From Alphaproteobacteria bacterium (lineage in GTDB: Bacteria; Pseudomonadota; Alphaproteobacteria; UBA8366; Aestuariispiraceae), in NCBI GenBank assembly GCA_033344895.1, contig JAWPMN010000001.1:558001-622000 (forward strand): a DNA stretch of 64,000 nucleotides, read 5' to 3'. Below the pieces are notes generated by a model that was not told the DNA's origin, did no database searches, and saw only the letters and a program-made list of their open reading frames with translations. Made by a program: the position numbers and the translations under genes. Shown here in pieces: positions 16,271 to 25,716 of the stretch (the stretch's first letter is position 1; the number at the start of each line of letters is the position of its first letter).

Positions 16271-18172
16271 TCAGTAATCTTCGCCGTCGTCCGACAGCCC
16301 GGCGCCGATCCGGCCTTCGCCGTCCTCGACCGAGCGCCGAAGCGCTTCCAACCGCAGGTCCCGCTTGTCTGCCGCAGCGCCTTCCTCCCCCGGAAGGCGT
16401 CCGGCCGTTCGGTATTCCCCCAACAAAACCGACTGCTGTCCGATCAGCAGTATGTGTTCCAACAACCGCAGGGCATCTGCCGTTTCGGCAGTCGCCTTGG
16501 CCTGCGGCGCCAGTCGGAACACATCCGGATGGGTAACAGCAGACAAAGGCGCTTCCACCCCACCTGCGATCAAGTGGTGCGTAAGCGCCTCCGGGTCAAG
16601 CGTATCGCCCGCTAGGGCGCGTTTTTGGAGTTCCGCGCGCAGCTTGTCAAGGTCGGGGTCGAAGGCAATTGCATCCAGGGCCTCGTCAAACTCCGGAATC
16701 AGCACCGGGTGATTGACCAAAGTGGCCAGAACGATCTCCTGTCGACGACGGACCAGCCGCTTGCCCGCAGTCTCCAGAAGCTTGCGGCCGAAAGGCTGTT
16801 CAGCCTGCGGCCCACGGGCATCGTTGCGTGTGGCACGCATCTCCCGGATGGCCTGACGGCGCGTCTGCTTCAGACGGGTCTGGCTGTGCCGGCGGTGCAG
16901 TTGAAACAGCTTGTCGCGGAAGGATCGTTGATATTCCTTGCGGACCAGCTCGTCCTGAATTCCGCCGATCAGCTGAAACAGGTCGGCTTCCAGACGTGCG
17001 CGGCGCTCCGGCGTGTTGAGGCGCACCCCATCGCTTTCCGTCTCGAACAGGAAGTCCGAAAGCGGCTGAGCCTGCTTGATCAGTTCGTTCATCTCCCGCA
17101 CTCCGCCCGGACCGTTGACTAGGCTGTCGGGGTCGTCGCCTTCCGGCATGAAGGCGAAGGACAGGCTCTTGCCCGGTTTCAGGCCCGGCAGGGCGCGCTC
17201 CCCGGCGCGGATCGCGGCCTTCTGCCCGGCGACATCGCCGTCCAGGCAGAGGACGGGCTCGTCGTGGAAGCGCCACAGCTCGGCAATCTGGTGTTCCGTC
17301 ACTGCGGTTCCCAAAGGCGCGACCGCGGAAACAAACCCGGCCTGCCAAAGGGCGATGACATCCATATAGCCTTCGACCACCAGCAGCGGCTCGCCCTGAC
17401 GCGCCGGTTCCCGGGCGCGCTCCAGGTTGTAGAGCGTGCGCGACTTGTCGAAGAGGGGCGTATCCGGGGAGTTGATGTATTTTCCGACCCCGATCGCCTT
17501 GGCGTCGCCCATGAACCGCCCGCCGAAGGCGATGGGCCGACCGCGCCGGTCGTTGATCGGGAACATGATGCGGTTGCGGAACAGGGGATAGGGGCTTCGG
17601 CCGTCATCGGGCTTGCGGTACAGGCCGGCCTCGATCAGCTGCGGCATCTCGATGCCCTGCTCCTTCGCCGCTGCCGCCAGCGATTCGCGATCATCCGGCG
17701 CATAGCCCAGGCCGAAAGTCTCGATCGTCAGCGCCTCCAGCCCGCGCCCTTTCAGATAGTCCCGTGCCTCTCGCCCGGCCGGCGCATCAAGCTGTCTTGC
17801 GTACCAGGTCGCGGCAAAGGCGACGACTTCGGTGAGGTCCTTGCGCTTTTCCTCGCGGCGGCGCTCCTCCGGCGAGGATTTCGGCACCTCCATTCCGGCC
17901 AATCCCGCCAGGGTCTCGACCGCTTCCGGGAAGCTCAGCCCCTCGACCTGCATCAGCCAGGAGAAATGGTCGCCGTGCTCCCCCGACGCGAAGCAGTGAT
18001 AGAAGCCCTTGTCGTCCTTCACATGAAAGGATGGGGTCTTCTCATTGGTGAAGGGCGACAGGCCCCACCAGTCATCGCGGGCGCGCTGCTTCAACTGCAC
18101 CCGGCGGCCGACCAGCTGTGTCAGCGGCACGCGGGCGCGGATCTCATCCAGAAAGTTCTGCTGAAACGCCAT
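16271..18172 (-). CDS. dnaG: DNA primase DnaG
   Basis: A 633-aa primase that makes RNA primers at the replication fork. The N-terminal domain keeps the shape of the CHC2 zinc finger, but the ligands are mostly lost: where Cys-x2-His and Cys-x2-Cys are expected, the protein reads SPFT and HCFASG, so only one Cys remains. The Toprim core is clear ([13 protein letters not shown] with the catalytic Glu, and [13 protein letters not shown] with the metal-binding Asp residues, about 265-330), followed by the helicase-binding C-terminal domain. Loss of the zinc ligands is, from memory, common in alphaproteobacterial DnaG. Transcribed towards rpoD; the 258-bp gap upstream should hold the promoter of the pair. 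Confidence 0.97.
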   Translation of the reverse strand: MAFQQNFLDEIRARVPLTQLVGRRVQLKQRARDDWWGLSPFTNEKTPSFHVKDDKGFYHCFASGEHGDHFSWLMQVEGLSFPEAVETLAGLAGMEVPKSSPEERRREEKRKDLTEVVAFAATWYARQLDAPAGREARDYLKGRGLEALTIETFGLGYAPDDRESLAAAAKEQGIEMPQLIEAGLYRKPDDGRSPYPLFRNRIMFPINDRRGRPIAFGGRFMGDAKAIGVGKYINSPDTPLFDKSRTLYNLERAREPARQGEPLLVVEGYMDVIALWQAGFVSAVAPLGTAVTEHQIAELWRFHDEPVLCLDGDVAGQKAAIRAGERALPGLKPGKSLSFAFMPEGDDPDSLVNGPGGVREMNELIKQAQPLSDFLFETESDGVRLNTPERRARLEADLFQLIGGIQDELVRKEYQRSFRDKLFQLHRRHSQTRLKQTRRQAIREMRATRNDARGPQAEQPFGRKLLETAGKRLVRRRQEIVLATLVNHPVLIPEFDEALDAIAFDPDLDKLRAELQKRALAGDTLDPEALTHHLIAGGVEAPLSAVTHPDVFRLAPQAKATAETADALRLLEHILLIGQQSVLLGEYRTAGRLPGEEGAAADKRDLRLEALRRSVEDGEGRIGAGLSDDGEDY

Positions 18173-18431
18173 GGCGAGTAAGGGACCGTCAATCCTGATT
18201 GGCGCGCCGGAACGCGGTCGCGCAGCCTATCGGTTGCCAGGAGATTCGTCACCTGCCGTTCCCCGGCGGATGCGCGGCGCAGTCTAGCATGGAAGATCCG
18301 GCCGCGTCACGGACTCGTCATCCAACGCGGGCGGGCATGGGCCGGCGTGAATGTCGCGTCGCCCCTCAATAGCATCTTGCCCATTCCGGACGCCCCGACT
18401 AAATTGCGCCCCATCGTGACACGGACGCGAT

Positions 18432-18508
18432 TGGGGCGTGGCGAAGTGGTCTAACGCACCGGTTTTTGGTACCGGCATTCCTAGGTTCGAATCCTAGCGC
18501 CCCAGCCA
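18432..18508 (+). tRNA. tRNA-Gln (anticodon UUG)
   Basis: A complete 77-nt tRNA with encoded CCA (18506-18508). The acceptor stem TGGGGCG pairs with CGCCCCA, the anticodon stem CCGGT/ACCGG encloses the loop TTTTGGT (anticodon TTG), and the T arm is CCTAGGTTCGAATCCTAG. The U1-A72 pair is a known glutaminyl-tRNA feature. It stands alone, divergent from dnaG and convergent with the SGNH hydrolase gene. Confidence 0.96.
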
Positions 18509-18586
18509 TTCTTTTCTTCCAATCCATCCCGCTTCCAGCATGCTGCGCCGGTCTTTCGCGGTTGCCGAAGTGCGTTCCTTGCGCCG

Positions 18587-20212
18587 TCAGTCGCCGCAGC
18601 CGATCTGGATGGTCTGGGCGGGATAGCCGGCCTCGTCCTCGACATAGAGGCTGCGCAGGTCCGTTTCGCCGGTACATTGCCAGTTGACGGTGAAGTCCTT
18701 GCCGCAGCCGCCGGCGGGATCGCCCAGCCGATAGACGTCGATCGAGTATTCGCACTGCTCCTTCCCCAGGCAGTCGCTGGTCACGGAAGCGGTCGCATTG
18801 CCCTCGACCGCGCCGCAATTGGCGCCATAGGTCGCCGACACGGCAGTAATCCCGGTGCGCGCCTCGGCTTTGGCCCGGACGGCTTCCGGCGCAAAATGGC
18901 TCAGCAGTTCCTGGGGCAGATAATCGGTCGGGACGGCGATTCCGAGATCCGAGTGCAGGATGCGCCCGGCCAGGAAGCGGCCGGCAATGTCCATGCCGCT
19001 GTCCTTCAGATGCACGACGTCGATGAAATGCCGCTGCCGCTCCTCCATACCGGACGGATAGAGCATCGACGTGTTGTAGTAGGAGGCATTCCGCCCGGCC
19101 TGCCGCAGTTCCTCGACATAGGATTCGACCTCAATCGCCCCCATCGCATAGACGTAGTACATGGCCGGATTGTAGGTCGACTTGTTGCAGGGTTGGTCGG
19201 CAACCGCGGCGATCGTCTCGTCATAGCGCTTCGCCAATGCCTCGCGGCGCGCGGAATACAGGTCGGTTCCGGCCTGATGATAATAGTCGCTCCACAGGTT
19301 GTTGACCTGATGGGTCGAAGGCTGCGTCGACAGAATCACGTTGGCGTCGGAGAACCGATTGGCAATCATGCGGTGCGCCTTGACATAGAACTCCACCATG
19401 CGCGGCGCGTCCCCGACCCTGGCGTCCGGGTTGATGACGCCGCGATAGGCGGCTTCGGTATTGTGGTCGTCGTAAGTCTGCGTGTTCTCGATATACTGCT
19501 CACCGGAAATCTTCCGGACGGCGTGACTGTATTTCAGCAGCTCGTTGTAGAACGCGCCGCGATAGAAGGGCGGGTTGGTGTTGTTCAGCAGATACCCCTC
19601 GATATAGGACTTCATCACCGCGAAATACATCGGGTTCCCCGCCCCCTGCGCATAGCCGCAGCCGACGCTGGCGTCATTGAACCCGTCCCAGACGACCACC
19701 CAGTCCGGATCGAAGGCTTCGCCGTACAGGTCGAGCGCGATGGCCTGCTGATAGGCGATGTAGCTGCCCATCCCCAGGTTGACGACGGTGTATTTGTAAT
19801 CGTCCTGAGCCGCGTTCAGGTAATGCTCCATCCGGCCGGCGACGGTGGTGTCGCCACGGGTCGCCCCGACGCCCCAGGCGGCCGACCCGCCGGTGAACAG
19901 AACGACCTTCTCATTCGGCGCCTTCTGATACGGCTTGGCGAAATCGAACTCCCGGTCATCGCGAAAACCGATGGAATTGGTCGTCACCTCGGCGGGAATG
20001 TGCTCCCCGGTATAGGTATCGGTCCAGCCGGTATAGGTCTGAGCGACCGTGGTGAACATGATATAGGGCTGGAAACGCTGCCAAAGCGCGTTCGCCGGGA
20101 CCTCGAGATCGTCGCGAAAATAGCGGTAGTAGCCTTCCACCGCCGCCAGCGGCAGGACGATCAGCATCGCGTTGACCAGGATGACGGCCAGAATGGATTT
20201 GTATTGGCTCAT
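18587..20212 (-). CDS. Membrane-anchored SGNH hydrolase with C-terminal SUEL/rhamnose-lectin-like domain
   Basis: A 541-aa envelope protein. A single N-terminal membrane segment (about 6-26, SILAVILVNAMLIVLPLAAV) would place the rest in the periplasm. The SGNH core shows the serine block LFTGGSAAWGVG (Ser110), the Asn block VVWDGFNDASVG, and a C-terminal Asp/His block DVVHLKDSGM. The last 87 residues (about 455-541) carry paired cysteines and the pattern ATYGANCG, CLGKEQCEYSID, LGDPAGGCGKDFTVNWQC, which matches the galactose/rhamnose-binding lectin (SUEL) fold. The start ATG at 20212 lies 4 bp after the upstream gene's stop; a GTG at 20245 is an alternative. It probably edits acyl groups on a surface glycan held by the lectin domain (inference). 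Confidence 0.75.
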   Translation of the reverse strand: MSQYKSILAVILVNAMLIVLPLAAVEGYYRYFRDDLEVPANALWQRFQPYIMFTTVAQTYTGWTDTYTGEHIPAEVTTNSIGFRDDREFDFAKPYQKAPNEKVVLFTGGSAAWGVGATRGDTTVAGRMEHYLNAAQDDYKYTVVNLGMGSYIAYQQAIALDLYGEAFDPDWVVVWDGFNDASVGCGYAQGAGNPMYFAVMKSYIEGYLLNNTNPPFYRGAFYNELLKYSHAVRKISGEQYIENTQTYDDHNTEAAYRGVINPDARVGDAPRMVEFYVKAHRMIANRFSDANVILSTQPSTHQVNNLWSDYYHQAGTDLYSARREALAKRYDETIAAVADQPCNKSTYNPAMYYVYAMGAIEVESYVEELRQAGRNASYYNTSMLYPSGMEERQRHFIDVVHLKDSGMDIAGRFLAGRILHSDLGIAVPTDYLPQELLSHFAPEAVRAKAEARTGITAVSATYGANCGAVEGNATASVTSDCLGKEQCEYSIDVYRLGDPAGGCGKDFTVNWQCTGETDLRSLYVEDEAGYPAQTIQIGCGD

Positions 20213-20216
20213 GATC

Positions 20217-21722
20217 TCAAATCTCGCTTTCGGCGGGGCGAACACGCATTTCCGTTAATGAGGCACGATTCGGCGGCACGTCGGTCAGGCTGCTGCCGGG
20301 ACGGAACCGATTGGGTGAATTCCGGACCAGCAGTTCGATGGCCGTCCCATCGCCCTCCCTCGCCACTATAGCCGGTTCGATCCGCGCGGAGGCCGTCAGA
20401 CCGCCATCCGTGCTTCGGATCTCGGTGACACAATGAACATCGTTGCAGGCGATGGTCAGCGCCTCCGCCACCCCGGGCTTCACGTCCAGAATATCGAACT
20501 CAACGACATATTCGATACCCGGCTTCAGCGACATCAGGACCGTGGAACGGTCGCGCGGCCCGAGATAGCGCCAACGCTGACCCAGCCGGTTTGACAGGGC
20601 GATCCCCCATTCGACACCGAAGAAGTCCTCCCCGGCCAGATCGATGGTGCCCTCGGCAACCGGGATCGGTCGGGATGTTTGATAGGCGGACAGCAGGATC
20701 TCCCGAACACGATCAAGGTAACGGCAGACCAGATCCGCGCGCGGCACCGTTCCTTCGAAGTCAAAGGCAAGGTTCCGGATCTCCGTTGCGCACCGGTCGC
20801 CCAGCCTTGTCGCCACCAAAAGACAGAACTCCTCGTCGACCGCATGACGGTGGATCGGCGTAAATGCGGGACCGGGACCCGACCGGCCGACATCCTGTCC
20901 GGCAAAATAGGCCGGGTACCGCTTGACCAGGGATGGATCGGATCCGTCGCCCGACCCGAAATCAGCGGCATCCAGAGGCATCCTGAAGGGCGCGTCGTGT
21001 CGTTTCGCCAGGACGGCGACAATCCCGATATCCCGTCCCCGGACCTGACGCGTTACCCAGGGCGCCCACATCCGGCTGCTGTAGTAGGCCGCCTGGATAT
21101 CATAGACGCGATAGTCGCCGCCTGACGGCAGATCGCTCTCTATCCCGCCGTCTACTTCGACATAATCATTGGCCTTGGCCAGTTGCCAGAACAGCTTCGG
21201 CGTGTAGGTGAAGAAACCATGGGTCAGATACCCGCTGTTCGGCAGTTCATGAACCATCAGGCCGCCCGGCCGGCAAAGGTCGTGCATGACCTTGAACGCA
21301 TTGAACTGGTTCAGAACATGTTCGGTCGTGCCGAGATTGGTCACCAGACCGTACTGCCCTCGATGTTCCTCCGGGACGCTGTCGAAATTGAGGTCCAGCG
21401 CCACCGTGTCCGGATCATCGTCGAGGTCGAAACCGGCATACCTGGCGCCGATGGCATGCCACAGCAGTCGGGAATTGGGCTGGTCCGGCGCCTGGTGGTG
21501 GATGTCGCCATGGGCGACGTCACCCTGACGGGTTTTCAGGGCGGCGATGTCGAAGTCATCGGATGCATCAAAGGCGGACAGGAATTCCGGCAGGATCGGG
21601 CTGGTCAACAGCCTGTGCCCCAGTTGCTGATTTCCAATTTCGGCAACGGAGTCGATCCGGTCCAGATTCCCCGAGCGTTTGAGATCCAGCAACCGTTGAA
21701 TGAATTCGCGCCCGAGCCCCAT
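20217..21722 (-). CDS. SAM-dependent methyltransferase-like protein with C-terminal beta-rich domain
   Basis: A 501-aa protein. The N-terminal 230 residues resemble a class I methyltransferase: a nucleotide-binding region near DSVAEIGNQQLG, an acidic strand YAGFDLDDDPDTVALDLNFD, then LVTNLGTTEHVLNQF and a post-motif LCRPGGLMVHELP. The remainder, about 330-500, is beta-rich without a family I can name and looks like a carbohydrate-binding-type sandwich. No signal peptide. It is coupled to the SGNH hydrolase (4-bp gap), which suggests a shared role in modifying a surface polysaccharide. The 300 bp upstream contain the terminator of the convergent-facing neighbour and no gene. Function is inferred only at family level. 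Confidence 0.65.
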   Translation of the reverse strand: MGLGREFIQRLLDLKRSGNLDRIDSVAEIGNQQLGHRLLTSPILPEFLSAFDASDDFDIAALKTRQGDVAHGDIHHQAPDQPNSRLLWHAIGARYAGFDLDDDPDTVALDLNFDSVPEEHRGQYGLVTNLGTTEHVLNQFNAFKVMHDLCRPGGLMVHELPNSGYLTHGFFTYTPKLFWQLAKANDYVEVDGGIESDLPSGGDYRVYDIQAAYYSSRMWAPWVTRQVRGRDIGIVAVLAKRHDAPFRMPLDAADFGSGDGSDPSLVKRYPAYFAGQDVGRSGPGPAFTPIHRHAVDEEFCLLVATRLGDRCATEIRNLAFDFEGTVPRADLVCRYLDRVREILLSAYQTSRPIPVAEGTIDLAGEDFFGVEWGIALSNRLGQRWRYLGPRDRSTVLMSLKPGIEYVVEFDILDVKPGVAEALTIACNDVHCVTEIRSTDGGLTASARIEPAIVAREGDGTAIELLVRNSPNRFRPGSSLTDVPPNRASLTEMRVRPAESEI

Positions 21723-21980
21723 AACCGTCAGTCTTCCCTTCCCATGGCACGGTCCAGCCCCCTGCGGCGCCGCGCCCGAACGACATGCCGGTTATATTGA
21801 AATGGCATAAGACGGTAAAGCGCGGGCACCCTGGGAGCACCAAGGGGCAGGCAGGAAATCGGAACAAGGCAGAGGCCGCCGCCAGAGGGCATCAGGACAT
21901 CGCTTCCAATGACGGTGAAAAACTCGCCTCGTCGCAGGGCTGTTCAATCGATATTCGCGCATTGCCCCCTGTCGCAAAGA

Positions 21981-22008
21981 AAACGGGCGGCCCGAAGACC
22001 GCCCGTTT
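21981..22008 (-). terminator. Intrinsic terminator of the ABC importer operon
   Basis: A perfect 10-bp inverted repeat, AAACGGGCGG (21981-21990) and CCGCCCGTTT (21999-22008), with an 8-nt loop. On the minus strand the stem is followed by TTTTCTTTG, giving a classic rho-independent terminator 22 bp after the stop of the binding-protein gene at 22030. Confidence 0.85.
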
Positions 22009-22029
22009 CCGTCAATCCGATCCCAGGGA

Positions 22030-23586
22030 TCAGGCGAAGGACCAGCGCTCCATCCAGCGCTCGCCATCCAGATCCCAGTTGGATCCGAAGTCGCCATGCA
22101 CGACCTTGTCGGAGGTCGCGAAGACATAGGATGCGAACATCGGAACGATGACGCCGCCGTCATTGTGCAGGATTTCCTGCATCTCGTAATACATGGCGCG
22201 ACGGGTATCGTCGTTCAGTTCCGCCCGGGCCTGGACCAGCAGTTCATCGAACCGCTCGTTCGACCAGAAGGTGTCGTTCCAGTCGACGCCGGTCTTGTAA
22301 GCGGTTGCGAACATCTGGTCTTCGACCGGGCGGCCGCTCCAGTAGACCGCGGTGAACGGCTTCTTCATCCAGACATCGGCCCAGTAGCCGTCATTCGGCT
22401 CCCGCACCGGGGTCAGGTCGATGCCGCAATCCTTGGCGGAGTTCTGGTACAGGACCGCCGCGTCGACCGCGCCGGGGAAAGCCGCATCGGCCGCCGACAG
22501 GTTGACCTTCAAGCCGTCCAGTCCGGCCTTCTTCAGGTGGAACCTGGCCTTGTCCGGATCGTATTCGCGCTGCGGCAGATCCTTGTTGAAGTAACGCTGA
22601 CCCTGGCCGATCGGGTGGTCGTTGCCGACCACGCCATAGCCGAACAGGATCTTGTCGACCATCTCCTGTCGGTTGATGCCGTATTTCAGCGCCAGACGAA
22701 CGTTGACGTCATCATAGGGCGCCGTGTTGCAGGACATGGCGAAGGTGAAATGCTGCGTGCCCGCAACCGAGTGGATGTTGATGCCCGACTTTCGCGCCAG
22801 CAGACCGACGGTTTTCAGATCGAGACGGTCGATGGCATCGACCTCACCCGAGACCAGCGCCGTCGTCCGGGCGTTGAGATCGACCAGAGCCAGCATCTCG
22901 ACGGCATCGAAATGGGCCGCGTTTTCTTTCCAGTAGTTTTCGTTGCGGTCGAAATACGCCGAAACCCCGGGGTTGAATTCACGCAGCTTGTACGGTCCGC
23001 AACCGTCTCCGGATTCCCAATCCAGCTTTCCATCCTTCGCCGGACAGATCGACAGGTGGTAATCGCTGAGCACGAAGGGGAAGTCCGCATTGCCGCCGTC
23101 CAGCTTGAACGTCACCGTATGCGGGTCGTCGGCGGTCATTTCGATGATCGAGGCCACGATCGGTTTCGCCGCCGAGGTGGATGCTTCGCCCCGGTGATGA
23201 TTGAGCGACGCGATCACGTCCTCCGCACCGAAGCTCTTGCCGCTGTGATAGGTCACACCCTGGCGCAGTTTGAACGTCCAGACCGCGGCATCAGCGGAGG
23301 CTTCCCAGCTTTCCGCCAGGCCCGGCTGCAGCGAGCCATCGGCCCCGACTTCCGTCAGGTATCCGTGAATCCCGAACAGCAATGCGATGGTAAAACCATT
23401 CTCGGAATGCCCCGGATCGAGTGAGTCGGATGTCTGACCATGGGCCTTGCCCATGCGCATGACCCCACCCTTCTTCGGTGCCGCCATGGCGGATTTGCCA
23501 CCTACAAGGCTGGCCGCGACACCGGTCGCCGCACTGGCCTGCAGAAAATGTCGTCTGTTGAGCCCCGTTTGGATCAAGTTTTTCAT
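22030..23586 (-). CDS. ABC transporter substrate-binding protein, family 5 (second of two in the operon)
   Basis: A 518-aa periplasmic binding protein of the dipeptide/oligopeptide/nickel class. The N-terminus has a twin-arginine signal (NRRHFLQASAATGVAASL) ending near SAMA. Family features include LDPGHSENGFTIALLFGIHG, WTFKLRQGVTYHSGKSF and YDPDKARFHLKKAGLDG. It would capture a peptide, opine or similar amino compound for the adjacent permeases and ATPase. It lies 303 bp downstream of the ATPase gene and ends at a strong terminator, so it may have its own promoter. It shares only family-level similarity with the first binding protein (27800-29428), suggesting two ligand ranges for one importer. 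Confidence 0.9.
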   Translation of the reverse strand: MKNLIQTGLNRRHFLQASAATGVAASLVGGKSAMAAPKKGGVMRMGKAHGQTSDSLDPGHSENGFTIALLFGIHGYLTEVGADGSLQPGLAESWEASADAAVWTFKLRQGVTYHSGKSFGAEDVIASLNHHRGEASTSAAKPIVASIIEMTADDPHTVTFKLDGGNADFPFVLSDYHLSICPAKDGKLDWESGDGCGPYKLREFNPGVSAYFDRNENYWKENAAHFDAVEMLALVDLNARTTALVSGEVDAIDRLDLKTVGLLARKSGINIHSVAGTQHFTFAMSCNTAPYDDVNVRLALKYGINRQEMVDKILFGYGVVGNDHPIGQGQRYFNKDLPQREYDPDKARFHLKKAGLDGLKVNLSAADAAFPGAVDAAVLYQNSAKDCGIDLTPVREPNDGYWADVWMKKPFTAVYWSGRPVEDQMFATAYKTGVDWNDTFWSNERFDELLVQARAELNDDTRRAMYYEMQEILHNDGGVIVPMFASYVFATSDKVVHGDFGSNWDLDGERWMERWSFA

Positions 23587-23889
23587 GTGCCTGTCTCTCC
23601 TGTTTTGGTCATTACACGCTGGTGGCTATACTCGACGCGCGGTTTCAACGGGGGATGAAACCGCCCCGGTTTTCGGGTCCTTTTAACGTTCTGTCGTACC
23701 GCCCTGCGTGACGAAGATCGGCATCTGCCGGATATCCCAGGCCTGCATGCGCAGCCGGTCGGATCCACCCCGTCAGAAACACCTTCGGGCGTCATGCCCC
23801 TCCGTCGCGGGAAGTGTAACCGCGGCAGCGCATTAGGCCAAACGCTGATATCAATATCTTTTCTGATCGGATCGAAAACTATGATCGCG
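23587..23889. other. 303-bp gap between the importer ATPase and the second binding protein
   Basis: No convincing gene. A short minus-strand frame at 23683-23748 (MQAWDIRQMPIFVTQGGTTER) has coding-like third positions but a stop 27 bp upstream of its first ATG and no clear ribosome site; it may be a remnant. A small hairpin AAACCG-CCC-CGGTTT lies at 23658-23672 without a T-tract on the minus strand. A promoter for the second binding protein is expected here but not identified. Confidence 0.4.
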
Positions 23890-25713
23890 CTAACCGCCAA
23901 GTTCAGAAATCTCGCGATGACATTCGATCACATGCCCCTTGCCGTCCCGTCGGGTCGGGGGATCGACCTTATCGCAGGTCCCCTCGATCGCCAGTGGACA
24001 GCGTTCGAAGAACGGACATCCGATTTCGGTAATCTTCACGCCGCGCGCGATCCCGGCCAGGGCCTCGCGACTTTGCATCGATTCCTCCAGCCAGCCGACC
24101 CGCATCTCCGGAACAGAGGAAATCAGCAGCCGCGTATAGGGATGGTAGGGCGGGGACAGAACCTGATCCGTCGGTCCCTTTTCCGCGACGCGACCGGCAT
24201 AGAGCACACAGATCTCGTCGGCGAAAGAAGCGACGGTCGACAGGTCGTGACTGATGAACACGAAGGACACGCCGGTTTCCCGGCGCAGTCGTTTCAGCAA
24301 CTCGATGACATTGGCCCCGACGATGCTGTCCAGCGCCGAGGTGACCTCGTCACACAGCATGACTTCCGGCTCCGCCGCCAGGGACCGGGCCAGGTTCACG
24401 CGCTGCTTCTGCCCGCCTGACAATTCATGCGGCAGACGCTGTGCGAATTCGGGGCGCAGGTCGACGAGGGTAAGGAGTTCGGCCACGCGCTCGCGTTTCT
24501 TCTTGCCGCGCAGACCGTGATAGAACTCCAGCGGCCGGCCCAGAATATCGCCGATCCGCTGACGCGGGTTCAGCGCCGTATCCGCCATCTGGTAGACAAA
24601 CTGAACCTTGCGAAGGTCGTCGCGGGTACGCTGCCGGTAGCTGGCCCTCATCGGTTCGCCGTCCAGCAGCACCTCGCCTTCGGCGGCGGGCAGTAGTCCC
24701 GCCATGACGCGGGCCAGCGTGGACTTGCCGCAGCCCGATTCCCCGATGATCCCGACCGTACTGCCGCGCTCAATCGACAGGTTCACATGCCGCAGGATGG
24801 TAACCAGCGGATTCCCGCCGGGCCCCTTGCCATAGCCGGCCGTGACGTCGCGCACGTCCAGGGCCGGAACGTCAGTGCCATGATCGCCGGTATCATCATC
24901 CCCCTGCCCTGCCGCCGGTGACGGCCGGACCGCGGCCATCAGGCGTTTGGTATACGGGTGCTTCGGGTTGTTGATGATGACGTCGGTGGGCCCCTTCTCC
25001 TGAATCTCACCGTGATACAGAACGACGATGTAATCGGCGATCTGCGCCACGACCGCCAGATCGTGGGTCACATAGATCGCGGCAGCGCCCTCTTCCTGAA
25101 TGACCTTCTTGAAGGCTTTCAGCACCTCGATCTGTGTCGTCACGTCCAGTGCCGTCGTCGGCTCGTCCAGCACCAGCAGGTCGGGATCGCCGCACAGCGC
25201 CATTGCCGCCATCAACCGCTGCAACTGGCCACCGGAGACCTGGTGCGGATATCGGTTCCCGATGTTTTCCGGATCCGGCAGTTCCAGCGCATGATACAGT
25301 TCCAACGCCTTCTTGTTGGCCTCCTCCTGCGTCTTGCTGCCGTGCAGGACCGGCGCCTCGGTCACCTGTTCGTTGATCTTGATCGACGGGTTGAAGGTCG
25401 CGGCAGCGCTCTGCGCCAGATAGGCGACCCGTTCCCCGCGATAGGGCCGCAGTTCCTCTGTCGTCAGGCCGGTCAGATTCTGGCCCAGCAACCGCGCCTC
25501 ACCGCCCGCGAATTTCAGTCCGGGTTTGCAGTAGCCCAGGGCCGAGAGGGATATGGTGGTCTTTCCCGATCCGGATTCCCCGATCAGGGCGACGACCTCA
25601 CCGCGCTTCACCTGAAAGTCCACGCCCTTCACGATGGGCAACTCGCTGCCGTCGTCGCGGACCGCGTGGATACGAAGGTCGTCGACCTCGAAAACGATTT
25701 CGTCGTCAGACAT
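23890..25713 (-). CDS. ABC transporter ATPase with two fused nucleotide-binding domains (DppD-DppF type)
   Basis: A 607-aa cytoplasmic ATPase that drives peptide-class import. Each half has a full set of motifs: Walker A GESGSGKTT (first half) and GESGCGKST (second half), signature VSGGQLQRL and LSGGQKQRV, Walker B LLVLDEPTTA and VMLCDEVTS, each followed by the H-loop. After each domain there is an oligopeptide-type C-terminal extension; the last one holds a cysteine pattern (CPFFERCPLAIEGTC) typical of OppD/DppF-like proteins. Fused double ATPases such as GsiA occur in this class. It starts 3 bp after the upstream permease's stop, so it is in one operon with both permeases. Confidence 0.93.
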   Translation of the reverse strand: MSDDEIVFEVDDLRIHAVRDDGSELPIVKGVDFQVKRGEVVALIGESGSGKTTISLSALGYCKPGLKFAGGEARLLGQNLTGLTTEELRPYRGERVAYLAQSAAATFNPSIKINEQVTEAPVLHGSKTQEEANKKALELYHALELPDPENIGNRYPHQVSGGQLQRLMAAMALCGDPDLLVLDEPTTALDVTTQIEVLKAFKKVIQEEGAAAIYVTHDLAVVAQIADYIVVLYHGEIQEKGPTDVIINNPKHPYTKRLMAAVRPSPAAGQGDDDTGDHGTDVPALDVRDVTAGYGKGPGGNPLVTILRHVNLSIERGSTVGIIGESGCGKSTLARVMAGLLPAAEGEVLLDGEPMRASYRQRTRDDLRKVQFVYQMADTALNPRQRIGDILGRPLEFYHGLRGKKKRERVAELLTLVDLRPEFAQRLPHELSGGQKQRVNLARSLAAEPEVMLCDEVTSALDSIVGANVIELLKRLRRETGVSFVFISHDLSTVASFADEICVLYAGRVAEKGPTDQVLSPPYHPYTRLLISSVPEMRVGWLEESMQSREALAGIARGVKITEIGCPFFERCPLAIEGTCDKVDPPTRRDGKGHVIECHREISELGG

Positions 25714-25716
25714 GGA

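Noticed and set aside
18399-18818. A 139-aa minus-strand frame covering tRNA-Gln
   Set aside because: Contains the same kind of tRNA-antisense phrase (GALGFEPRNAG) and overlaps the tRNA and the SGNH gene in another frame.
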